Source: Solirubrobacteraceae bacterium
GTDB taxonomy: Bacteria > Actinomycetota > Thermoleophilia > Solirubrobacterales > Solirubrobacteraceae
DNA length: 7,085 bases
Assembly (NCBI GenBank): GCA_025935735.1
Contig: JAICUS010000315.1
Coordinates: 1 to 7,085, forward strand
Reading direction: 5' to 3'
This document shows positions 1 to 6,615 of this stretch, piece after piece (position 1 is the stretch's first letter; the number at the start of each line of letters is the position of its first letter). The notes below the pieces were generated by a model. It saw only the letters and a program-made list of their open reading frames with translations, did not search any database and had not been told where the DNA came from. The position numbers and the translations under genes were made by a program.

Positions 1-3000
1 GCTGCTTGAGGTCCTCGATCGAGTAGATGTCGTGGTGCGGCGGCGGCGAGATGAGGCCGACGCCCGGCGTGGTGAACCGGATCGAGCCGATGTAGCGGTC
101 GACCTTGTGGCCCGGCAGCTGGCCGCCCTCGCCCGGCTTGGCGCCCTGGGCCATCTTGATCTGCAGCTCGTCGGCGTTGACCAGGTAGTTGACGTTGACG
201 CCGAAGCGGCCGGACGCCACCTGCTTGATCGCCGAGCGCCGCAGGTCGCCGTTCGGGTCGGGCTTGTAGCGGACCGGGTCCTCGCCGCCCTCGCCGGTGT
301 TCGACTTGCCGCCGAGCCGGTTCATGGCGATGGCCAGCGTCTCGTGCGCCTCGCGCGACAGCGAGCCGAGCGACATCGCGCCGGTGACGAAGCGCTTGAC
401 GATCTCGCTCGCGGGCTCGATCTCCTCCAGCGGCAGCCAGTCGGACTCCGGCAGCTCGCGGAACGCCAGCAGCCCGCGCAGCGTCGCCCGCCGCGCGGCG
501 TCCTCGTTGACGAGCTTGGCGTACTCGTCGTAGGTCGGCTGCCCGCCGTGACGCACGGAGTGCTGGAGCAGCGCGATCGTCTCCGGGTTCCACATGTGGT
601 GCTCGCCCTCGCGCCGCCAGGCGTAGATCCCGCCGACGGGGAGAAGGTCGTCCAGGGCCACGCCGAACCCGCGCGCATGGCGCTCCAGGGTCTCGATCGC
701 CAGCACCTCGGCGTCGATGCCGCCGATCCGCGACGCCGTGCCGGTGAAGTGGCGCTCCACCAGCGACTCCGCGAGGCCGACCGCCTCGAAGATCTGCGCG
801 CCGTTGTAGGACTGGATGGTGGAGATCCCCATCTTGGAGATCGTCTTGAGCAGGCCCTTGGCGATGCCCTTGACCACGTTCCACTCGGCGGTCCCGTAGT
901 CGTCGACGCCGGGGACGCGGCCGTCCCGCACCAGCTCGGCCAGCGTCTCCCACATCAGGTACGGGTTGATCGCGCTCGCGCCGTAGCCGATGAGCGTGGC
1001 GAAGTGGTGGACCTCGCGCGGCTCGCCGGACTCGAGCACGAGCCCGGTCTGCAGCCGCGTGCCCTCGCGGACCAGGTGGTGGTGGACGCCGGCCACGGCG
1101 AGCAGCGCCGGGATGCCCGCGCGCTCGCGCGAGACCGCGCGGTCGGACAGGATGAGGATGTTGACGCCGTCGGCCAGCGCGGCGTCGGCCTCGGCGCACA
1201 CGCGCTCCAGCGCCCGCACCATCCCCTCCGGGCCCTCGGCCACCGGCCAGGTGGTGTCCAGCGTGCGGGCGGCGAACACCGACGAGTCGACGTGGCGCAG
1301 CTTCTGCAGCTCGCGGTCGAACAGGATCGGCGTCTGCATCGAGAGCTGGTGCGCGTGCTCGGGCGTCTCGGCCAGCAGGTTGCGCTCCGAGCCGACGCCG
1401 GTGCCGACGCTCATCACGATCGCCTCGCGGATCGGGTCGATCGGCGGGTTCGTGACCTGCGCGAACAGCTGCTTGAAGTAGTTGAACAGCGGCGGCTGGC
1501 GGTCCGACAGCACCGCGAGCGCCGCGTCGTTGCCCATCGAGCCGATCGGCTCCTCGGCCTTGGCGGCGGTGGGCGCGAGCAGCACCCGCAGGTCCTCCTG
1601 CGTGTAGCCGAACGCGCGCTGGCGGGCGTGCAGCGGCTCGGCCGGCGCCGGATGCTCGGGGCCGTCCGGCAGGTCGCCCAGGTGGACGATCCCGCGCTCG
1701 AACCACTCGCCGTAGGGCTGCGCGCCGGCCACCTCGCGCTTGACCTCGCCGTCGTCGACGATCCGCCCGCGGGCGATGTCGACCAGGAACAGCTTGCCCG
1801 GCTGCAGGCGGCCCTTGCGCTTGACGTTCTCGGGCGCCTCGTCCATCACGCCGGTCTCCGACCCCAGGACCACCCAGCCGTCCTTGGTCTCCAGCCAGCG
1901 GCCGGGCCGCAGGCCGTTGCGGTCGAGCGTCGCGCCGATGACCTGCCCGTCGGTGAACGCCACGGCGGCCGGCCCGTCCCACGGCTCCATCAGGCAGGAG
2001 TGGAACGCGTAGAAGCCCTTGAGGTCCTCCGGCAGGTCGTCCCGGTTCTCGTAGGCCTCCGGGATCATCATCATCACGGCGTGCGGCAGGCTGCGGCCGG
2101 CCAGCACGAGCAGCTCGAGCACGTTGTCGAACGTCGCGGAATCGCTGCCCGCCGGGCGCACGACCGGCAGGACCTTCGGCAGGTCGTCGCCGAACAGCTC
2201 GGACGCCAGCTGCGACTCGCGCGCGCGCATCCAGTTGACGTTGCCGCGCAGCGTGTTGATCTCGCCGTTGTGGGCGATCATCCGGTACGGGTGCGCGAGC
2301 TCCCAGCTCGGGAACGTGTTGGTGGAGAAGCGCGAGTGGACCAGCGCCAGCGCGGTCTTGGTCCGCGGGTCGGCCAGGTCGGGGTAGTAGCCCAGCAGCT
2401 GCGGGCTCGTCAGCATCCCCTTGTAGACGATCGTCCGGCTGCTGAACGACGGGACGACGAGGTCCGGGCCGGCGGCGATCTCGGCCACCCGGCGGATCAC
2501 GTAGAGCTTGCGCTCGAACGCGTCCTGGTCGGCGGCGAGCTCGTCGGAGGCGGCGACGACGAGGTGCTTGACGTAGGGCGCGTAGAGGTTGGCGGTGATG
2601 CCGACGTAGTCCTTGTCGACGGGCACGTCGCGCCAGCCGACGACGCGCTGGCCCTCGGCGCGGACCGTCTGCTCGAGCAGGCGCTCGAGCGTCTCCCGGC
2701 GCGCGCGCTCGCGCGGGAGGAAGCACACGCACACGCCGTAGGCGCCCGAGGGCGGCAGGTCCTCGTCCAGCACCCCGCGCAGGAACTCGTCCGGCAGCTG
2801 GAGCAGCATGCCGGCGCCGTCGCCCGTGTTCGGATCGGCGCCCGCCGCGCCGCGGTGCTCGAGGTTCTCGAGCGCGACGATCGCGCGCTCCACGGTCTCG
2901 TGCGACGGCGTGCCGTCGAGCTTGGCCACGAACGCCACACCGCAGGCGTCGTGCTCGTAGGACGGGTCGTAGAGGCCGACGCGGCCCCGTGGGCGTTCAG

Positions 3001-3004
3001 GCAT
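1..3004 (-). CDS. gltB: Glutamate synthase large (alpha) subunit, N-terminal 1001 residues, truncated by window edge
   Basis: Glutamate synthase makes two glutamates from glutamine and 2-oxoglutarate; the alpha subunit releases ammonia from glutamine and uses it at an FMN site. Translation from the ATG at 3004 stays open to position 1. A short leader precedes C21 (HDACGVAF), the expected N-terminal nucleophile after propeptide cleavage. HNGEIN at 245-250 lies in the class II glutamine amidotransferase domain (about 21-425). The central domain (about 470-760) includes [10 protein letters not shown] (M490) and NPPIDPIRE. The FMN barrel begins near 865, with TGAMSLGS (874-881), [12 protein letters not shown] (898-909) and [11 protein letters not shown] (951-961). 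Alpha subunits are usually about 1500 residues, so the rest of the barrel, the 3Fe-4S cysteines and the C-terminal beta-helix domain lie outside. I saw no frameshift or missing key residue. The start has no clear Shine-Dalgarno, but no better in-frame start lies upstream. A gltD partner would be expected further left but cannot be seen. Confidence 0.97.
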   Translation of the reverse strand, partial: MPERPRGRVGLYDPSYEHDACGVAFVAKLDGTPSHETVERAIVALENLEHRGAAGADPNTGDGAGMLLQLPDEFLRGVLDEDLPPSGAYGVCVCFLPRERARRETLERLLEQTVRAEGQRVVGWRDVPVDKDYVGITANLYAPYVKHLVVAASDELAADQDAFERKLYVIRRVAEIAAGPDLVVPSFSSRTIVYKGMLTSPQLLGYYPDLADPRTKTALALVHSRFSTNTFPSWELAHPYRMIAHNGEINTLRGNVNWMRARESQLASELFGDDLPKVLPVVRPAGSDSATFDNVLELLVLAGRSLPHAVMMMIPEAYENRDDLPEDLKGFYAFHSCLMEPWDGPAAVAFTDGQVIGATLDRNGLRPGRWLETKDGWVVLGSETGVMDEAPENVKRKGRLQPGKLFLVDIARGRIVDDGEVKREVAGAQPYGEWFERGIVHLGDLPDGPEHPAPAEPLHARQRAFGYTQEDLRVLLAPTAAKAEEPIGSMGNDAALAVLSDRQPPLFNYFKQLFAQVTNPPIDPIREAIVMSVGTGVGSERNLLAETPEHAHQLSMQTPILFDRELQKLRHVDSSVFAARTLDTTWPVAEGPEGMVRALERVCAEADAALADGVNILILSDRAVSRERAGIPALLAVAGVHHHLVREGTRLQTGLVLESGEPREVHHFATLIGYGASAINPYLMWETLAELVRDGRVPGVDDYGTAEWNVVKGIAKGLLKTISKMGISTIQSYNGAQIFEAVGLAESLVERHFTGTASRIGGIDAEVLAIETLERHARGFGVALDDLLPVGGIYAWRREGEHHMWNPETIALLQHSVRHGGQPTYDEYAKLVNEDAARRATLRGLLAFRELPESDWLPLEEIEPASEIVKRFVTGAMSLGSLSREAHETLAIAMNRLGGKSNTGEGGEDPVRYKPDPNGDLRRSAIKQVASGRFGVNVNYLVNADELQIKMAQGAKPGEGGQLPGHKVDRYIGSIRFTTPGVGLISPPPHHDIYSIEDLKQ

Positions 3005-3038
3005 GGGCGGGCGGACGGGTGGGGGTAACGGGACCCCA

Positions 3039-3052
3039 TCCGAGGGCTCGGA
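3039..3052. repeat. 14-bp dyad upstream of gltB
   Basis: TCCGAG-GG-CTCGGA is a perfect 6-bp inverted repeat with a 2-bp centre, lying 35-48 bp upstream of the gltB start codon. It could be an operator half-site pair. A 2-nt loop is too short for a strong RNA hairpin without opening inner pairs. At this GC content a dyad of this size can arise by chance, so function is only suggested by position. Confidence 0.3.
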
Positions 3053-3152
3053 AGGGACCGCAAAGGTAGCAATGGCACCGGCGCACCCCCAGGCCCAAAG
3101 GCGGGGCCGATGCTTCAGACGCAGCGTTCAGCGGCTCCTGGCCGCGCCGTGG

Positions 3153-3167
3153 CGCAACATTGTTGCG
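3153..3167. repeat. 15-bp dyad just downstream of the glycosyltransferase gene
   Basis: CGCAACA-T-TGTTGCG is a perfect 7-bp inverted repeat around one central base. It starts 3 nt beyond the TAA stop of the glycosyltransferase (3171-3173) and about 150 bp upstream of gltB. It sits in a small AT-richer patch that stands out from the surroundings. A second, overlapping pairing exists between GGCGCA (3151-3156) and TGCGCC (3174-3179), the latter including the last codons of the glycosyltransferase. There is no U-tract on the minus-strand transcript, so an intrinsic terminator is not well supported. A protein-binding operator is the alternative. Confidence 0.4.
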
Positions 3168-3170
3168 TTG

Positions 3171-4511
3171 TTATGCGCCCGCGAGGACGCCGCCGCGGAC
3201 CTCGTCATAGACCGCGGCGACCTCGCGCGACAGCGCCGGCCAGGCGAACCGCGCGCGCACGTCCTCGGCGGCCGCGGCGCCGCGCCGGCGGCGCTCGCCG
3301 GGCCGGTTGACCGCCTCCACCAGCGCGTTGGACAGCCCGACGACGTCGTCGGGCTCGACCAGCCAGCCGGTGCGCCCGTGGTCGACGATGTCGGCGGGCC
3401 CGTGCGCGTCGACGGCGATCGCCGGCAGCCCGCAGGCCATCCCCTCCACCAGCACCTGGCCGAACTGCTCGCGCACCGACGGCAGGACGACCGCGTCGGT
3501 GGCCGCGAGGATGTCCGGCAGCTCGTGGTGCTCGTGCCAGCCGGCCAGGAAGACGTCCTCGGCCCCGATGCGGTGGACCGTGTCCAGCGGGTGCTCGCCC
3601 TCCCACTCGCCGGGGAACCCGCCGACCAGCACGAGCGGGGCGCGCCGGTCGAATCCCGGGCGGGCGCGCGCGTAGGCCTCGATCAGCAGCGGCAGCCGCT
3701 TGACCTCGGTGAAGCGGCCGACGTAGAGCAGCACCGGCGCGTCGTCGCGGAACGCGGAGACGTCGTCGTAGCGCACGGTCTCGCCGTCCGGCCCCCAGCC
3801 GCGCGGCTCGTCCACGAGCATCCGCTTCCACAGGGCCGCGTGGTCGACGTGACGGGGCGTGAACGTCTCCGGGTCGAAGCCGTTGGGGATCAGCACGTAG
3901 CGGCCGACGTCGACGTCCAGCAGCCGCTCCGCCCGCTCGATCTGGGACTCCGAGAGCACGATCAGCCGCTCACAGCCGGCCGCCCAGTCGCGCAGCCGCG
4001 CCGCCCACTCGCGCCCGTGCGCCCAGCGGTCCGGATCGCGCTGGATCGCCTCCAGCATCAGCAGCTCGGTGCCGTGCAGGTGGCCGACCACCGGGACGCC
4101 GGGGGCCGCCCGGCGCGCGGCCTCATACAGCGGCGTGAGGTGGTGCAGGTGCAGGATGTCCGCACGCGCCGCGTCGACCGACTGCAGCGCCCGCGCCCAG
4201 GCGGCCACCTGGTGCTCGGCCTGGTGCGCGTCCAGGCAGGCGAACACGCGGTCCGGCGCGCCCACCCGGTCCTCGTAGGAGGGGTGCAGCGGCGGGTCGG
4301 CGGCCAGCGGGTCCGGCGCCTCCAGCGCCCCGGTCATGTCCACGGGCCGGATGTCGAGCCCGCGATAGAAGGCCCCCGCGTCGCCCGGGTGGCCGGGCAG
4401 GCTGACCGAGCCGGACAGCAGCGTGACGTCCCAGCCGGCGCGCGGCAGCGTGGCCGCGAGGTTGCGGGCGACGTGCGCCGAGCCGCCGCGCGGATAGAAG
4501 AGCAGGCCCAT
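3171..4511 (-). CDS. GT4-family (GT-B fold) glycosyltransferase
   Basis: A 446-residue protein that should transfer a sugar from a nucleotide-sugar donor to an unknown acceptor, in the cytoplasm or at the inner face of the membrane; I see no transmembrane segment. The N-terminal Rossmann domain starts with MGLLFYPRGGSAHVARNLA, containing the usual glycine-rich loop (G9-G10), and later has HLHGTE (144-149). The hinge region has IPNGFDPETF (208-217). The C-terminal donor domain begins near LLYVGRFTEVK (G265-K271) and carries the GT4 EX7E signature, E348 and E356 in REQFGQVLVEGMACG, followed by GPADIVDHGRTGWLVEPDD. Length is normal for GT4. The acceptor (glycolipid, glycogen-like polymer, trehalose-type sugar or other) cannot be told from sequence. 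The start is uncertain: ATG at 4511 cuts close to the first beta strand, so a near-cognate CTG at 4514 or an ATG at 4613 is possible. Codons between 4512 and 4613 are richer in A/T at third positions, which argues against the long form. Confidence 0.9.
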   Translation of the reverse strand: MGLLFYPRGGSAHVARNLAATLPRAGWDVTLLSGSVSLPGHPGDAGAFYRGLDIRPVDMTGALEAPDPLAADPPLHPSYEDRVGAPDRVFACLDAHQAEHQVAAWARALQSVDAARADILHLHHLTPLYEAARRAAPGVPVVGHLHGTELLMLEAIQRDPDRWAHGREWAARLRDWAAGCERLIVLSESQIERAERLLDVDVGRYVLIPNGFDPETFTPRHVDHAALWKRMLVDEPRGWGPDGETVRYDDVSAFRDDAPVLLYVGRFTEVKRLPLLIEAYARARPGFDRRAPLVLVGGFPGEWEGEHPLDTVHRIGAEDVFLAGWHEHHELPDILAATDAVVLPSVREQFGQVLVEGMACGLPAIAVDAHGPADIVDHGRTGWLVEPDDVVGLSNALVEAVNRPGERRRRGAAAAEDVRARFAWPALSREVAAVYDEVRGGVLAGA

Positions 4512-4562
4512 CAGGGCCCGCGGTCGCTGTGACCCGGACGTTGCCAGGCCGTGAACATACCC

Positions 4563-4578
4563 TGAGCGCGGTCGCTCA
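4563..4578. promoter_or_regulatory. Operator-like dyad TGAGCG-N4-CGCTCA
   Basis: A perfect 6-bp inverted repeat with a 4-bp centre (CGGT), in the middle of the divergent region. It falls between the putative -35 and -10 elements of the glycosyltransferase promoter, where a bound repressor would block polymerase. One arm plus the centre forms part of the direct repeat CGCGGTCGCT, whose other copy is at 4519-4528. The geometry suits a homodimeric regulator, but no regulator family can be named. Confidence 0.35.
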
Positions 4579-4584
4579 AGACGG

Positions 4585-4598
4585 GACGGGCACCCGTC
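4585..4598. repeat. 14-bp dyad GACGGG-CA-CCCGTC before the cyclase start
   Basis: A perfect 6-bp inverted repeat with a 2-bp centre, ending 13 bp before the ATG of the diguanylate cyclase gene. It has the same architecture (6-2-6) as the dyad upstream of gltB, but a different sequence. It could be an operator, or a weak hairpin affecting translation of the cyclase. Chance occurrence in high-GC DNA is a real alternative. Confidence 0.25.
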
Positions 4599-4611
4599 GA
4601 CTACCCAGTCC

Positions 4612-6597
4612 ATGACGGCGACCCGCGACGCGACGCATTTCTCCTGTTCGCTGTCCGCTGTCATGATCGCCCGGCTGCACGACTTCGGCGGCCAGGACGC
4701 GGTCGCGCGCCTGCTGGGCGAGGCCGGGAGCCCGCGCTCGCTCGAGTACCTGCTCGACACCGGCAACTGGATCTCCTACGACGAGGCCGTCGCCCTCTGG
4801 CGGGCGGGCGCGCGGATCACCCGCCACCCCCAGTTCGCCCGCGCGGTGGGCGAGGACGCCGGCCGGCGCCTCAACAGCTCCGCCGTGGCCGCGCTGCTGC
4901 GCTCGCTCGGCTCGCCCGAGGAGGTCTACCGGCGGATCGCCGACAGCTGCTCGCGCTTCAGCACGGTCGCACGGCTGCGCTGCCTCGACGTGGCGCCCGG
5001 CCGGGCGGAGATCGAGTCGACGGCGGGGGAGGGCTTCCCGCGCGACCCGGACCACTGCGCCTGGACGTGCGGGCTGCTCACCCAGAGCACGGTGCTGTTC
5101 GGGCTGGCGCCGGCGCGCATCGCGCACACCGAGTGCGCGGCGCTGGGCGCCCCGGCCTGCCTCTACACGCTCGAGTGGGACCCGGTGGGCGAGGCCGCCG
5201 GCTCGGCCTACGCGGACTCGCTGCAATACCAGCTCGCGGCCATGCGCGAGCGCCTCGCCGGCGTGTTCGCCACCGCCGCCGACCTCATCGGCACCGAGGA
5301 CCTCGCCGGCGTCCTGGCCCGCATCACCGACCGCGCCGCGGTCGAGGTGCGCGCGCCGCGCTACCTGCTCGCCGTCCGGACCGAGGCGGGGCTGCACGTC
5401 CACCACAAGGGCTTCTCGGAGCCCGAGGCGTGCGCGCTGGCCACGCAGCTCCCCGAGGCGTCGGACTCCTGCCTCGCCGTCGCGGTCCGCTCCAGCCGCC
5501 GCGACTACGGCCGGCTCGTGGCCATGCACGACCACGGCGGGCGCTTCTTCGACCACGAGCGGACGCTGCTGGAGCTCTACGCGCGCTACGCCGCGGCGGC
5601 GCTGGACAGCGCCACCGCGCTGGCCGAGGCCAAGCGCCGGCACGAGCAGGCCAACGCGCTGCTGCGCCTCGCCCGGGCGCTCGCTTCCGCGGGCACCAGC
5701 GGCGAGGTCGCCCAGCGGCTCGTCGACGCGGTGCCCGACGTCGTCGACTGCGACCGCGTCTGCGTCTACCTGTGGGACGGCGAGCACATCACGCTGCGCG
5801 CCGGCGGCGACGGCGACGAGCACAGCGCGCCGCCGCAGCCGGGCGGAGCCGTCGAGCGGCTGGTCCGCGACCCCCGGCCCGACCCGATCTTCGTCACCCC
5901 CCACGCGGGCGACGCGGGGCTGCGCCGGATCGCCGCGCGGCTGGGCACGCTGGCCACCATCCTCGTGCCGCTGATCTCCCGTGGCAGCTTCCTCGGCCTG
6001 CTCACCGTCGCCGTCCGCACCCGCCCGGAGCGCCTCGAGGCCACGCCGGACCTGCTCGACCGGCTCTCCGGCGTCGCCGCGCAGGCCACCACGGCGCTGG
6101 AGAACGGCCGACTGCTGGACCAGATCACCCACCAGGCGCTGCACGACAGCCTCACCGGCCTGGCCAACCGCGCGCGGCTGACCCAGCGGATGCACGAGGC
6201 GGTGGACCGCGACCAGCGCCCCTGCACGGTGCTCTACATCGACCTCGACGACTTCAAGCCGGTCAACGACCAGCTCGGGCACGACGTGGGCGACCAGCTG
6301 CTGATCGCCGTCGGCGACCGGCTGAGCCGCTGCACGCGCGCGGGCGACGTCGTCGGGCGCCTGGGCGGCGACGAGTTCGCCGTCGTGCTGGACCCGGACG
6401 CGCCCGCGGCGACCGTCGCCGCCCGCATCGAGGAGATGCTGGCCCGGCCGTTCGAGGTCGACGGCCGGACGGTGCACGTGCGCGCCAGCATCGGCCGGGC
6501 GAGCTTCCCGGACGACGCGCGCGACGCGGCCGAGCTGCTGCGCGCCGCCGACGCGGCGATGTTCGCCTGCAAGCGCTCGCACCGCGCCGGCGCGTAG
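4612..6597 (+). CDS. Diguanylate cyclase with V4R-like sensor, two GAF domains and GGDEF domain
   Basis: A 661-residue protein expected to make cyclic di-GMP from two GTP in response to a cytoplasmic signal; it has no signal peptide or membrane segment. Residues 1 to about 200 resemble V4R/XylR-type ligand-sensing domains, with C149, H172, C175 and C183 forming a probable zinc site. Two GAF-like regions follow (about 215-335 and 350-500), joined by a helical linker (about 330-360). The catalytic domain (504-661) has DSLTGLANR (512-520), DLDDFK (544-549, metal ligand region) and an intact GGDEF at 585-589. RAGD at 576-579, five residues before GGDEF, is a complete RxxD inhibitory I-site, so product feedback is likely. 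There is no EAL or HD-GYP domain, so this should be a dedicated synthase. ATG 4612 is chosen because the reading frame looks domain-like from FSC (11-13) onward; ATG 4663 is the alternative. No Shine-Dalgarno is visible. The metal exporter gene follows after 14 nt. Confidence 0.93.
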   Translation: MTATRDATHFSCSLSAVMIARLHDFGGQDAVARLLGEAGSPRSLEYLLDTGNWISYDEAVALWRAGARITRHPQFARAVGEDAGRRLNSSAVAALLRSLGSPEEVYRRIADSCSRFSTVARLRCLDVAPGRAEIESTAGEGFPRDPDHCAWTCGLLTQSTVLFGLAPARIAHTECAALGAPACLYTLEWDPVGEAAGSAYADSLQYQLAAMRERLAGVFATAADLIGTEDLAGVLARITDRAAVEVRAPRYLLAVRTEAGLHVHHKGFSEPEACALATQLPEASDSCLAVAVRSSRRDYGRLVAMHDHGGRFFDHERTLLELYARYAAAALDSATALAEAKRRHEQANALLRLARALASAGTSGEVAQRLVDAVPDVVDCDRVCVYLWDGEHITLRAGGDGDEHSAPPQPGGAVERLVRDPRPDPIFVTPHAGDAGLRRIAARLGTLATILVPLISRGSFLGLLTVAVRTRPERLEATPDLLDRLSGVAAQATTALENGRLLDQITHQALHDSLTGLANRARLTQRMHEAVDRDQRPCTVLYIDLDDFKPVNDQLGHDVGDQLLIAVGDRLSRCTRAGDVVGRLGGDEFAVVLDPDAPAATVAARIEEMLARPFEVDGRTVHVRASIGRASFPDDARDAAELLRAADAAMFACKRSHRAGA

Positions 6598-6603
6598 GTC
6601 ACC

Positions 6604-6615
6604 ATGCAGCGGTGA
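6604..6615 (+). other. Three-codon minimal ORF (M-Q-R-stop) overlapping the exporter start
   Basis: ATG CAG CGG TGA sits between the cyclase stop (6595-6597) and the exporter. Its TGA (6613-6615) overlaps the exporter's GTG start (6612-6614) in a GTGA arrangement typical of translational coupling. It may be a minimal leader that delivers ribosomes to the GTG, or simply chance. An AGGT at 6596-6599 lies just 4 nt before this ATG, too close to be a good ribosome-binding site for it. Confidence 0.25.

Larger units (their letters stand above)
3005..3170 (-). promoter_or_regulatory. Intergenic spacer with presumed gltB control region
   Basis: This 166-bp gap separates the glycosyltransferase stop from the gltB start, both on the minus strand. 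It is long enough for gltB to have its own promoter. The only -10-like hexamer I noticed is TACCTT on the minus strand (3063-3068), about 60 nt before the gltB ATG, without a convincing -35. A GC-rich interrupted inverted repeat at about 3087-3106 (CCCC/GGGG and GCC/GGC arms) could fold in the leader. There is only one GTTAC half-site (near 3026-3030), not the paired GlnR-type motif, so nitrogen control by GlnR is not supported here. No small gene is evident. Confidence 0.35.
4512..4611. promoter_or_regulatory. Divergent intergenic region between glycosyltransferase and diguanylate cyclase
   Basis: This 100-bp segment must serve both divergent genes. On the minus strand a -10-like TATGTT (4554-4559) lies 43 nt before the glycosyltransferase ATG. 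A -35-like TTGAGC (4574-4579) lies upstream with a short 14-bp spacer, which is suboptimal. I could not find a convincing plus-strand promoter for the cyclase gene. The region also holds two dyads, annotated separately, and a 10-bp direct repeat CGCGGTCGCT at 4519-4528 and 4567-4576. No Shine-Dalgarno precedes either start codon. Confidence 0.35.

Noticed and set aside
32..3028. A 998-codon open frame on the plus strand, opposite gltB
   Set aside because: Its translation is Arg/Ala/Val/Leu-rich low-complexity without domain motifs, while the minus strand reads a full set of glutamate synthase motifs in one frame. Long antisense frames are expected in very GC-rich coding DNA.
3020..3036. Possible GlnR-type nitrogen control site before gltB
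   Set aside because: Only one GTTAC-like half-site is present, without a correctly spaced second half.
2497..3078. A 193-codon minus-strand frame overlapping the gltB start in another frame
   Set aside because: It is Ser/Arg/Thr-rich with no motif, and overlaps the confident catalytic-Cys N-terminus of gltB.
3151..3179. Intrinsic terminator after the glycosyltransferase
   Set aside because: The main dyad has a 1-nt centre and no U-tract follows on the minus-strand transcript, so it does not meet the usual criteria.
3003..4532. A 509-codon plus-strand frame opposite the glycosyltransferase
   Set aside because: It is an antisense shadow: no recognisable motifs and biased composition, whereas the minus strand has the GT4 glycine loop, HLHGTE and EX7E.
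4576..6582. A 668-codon minus-strand frame opposite the diguanylate cyclase
   Set aside because: Composition is typical of a high-GC shadow (Arg, Ala, Gly, Val, Gln). The plus strand contains an intact GGDEF and I-site.
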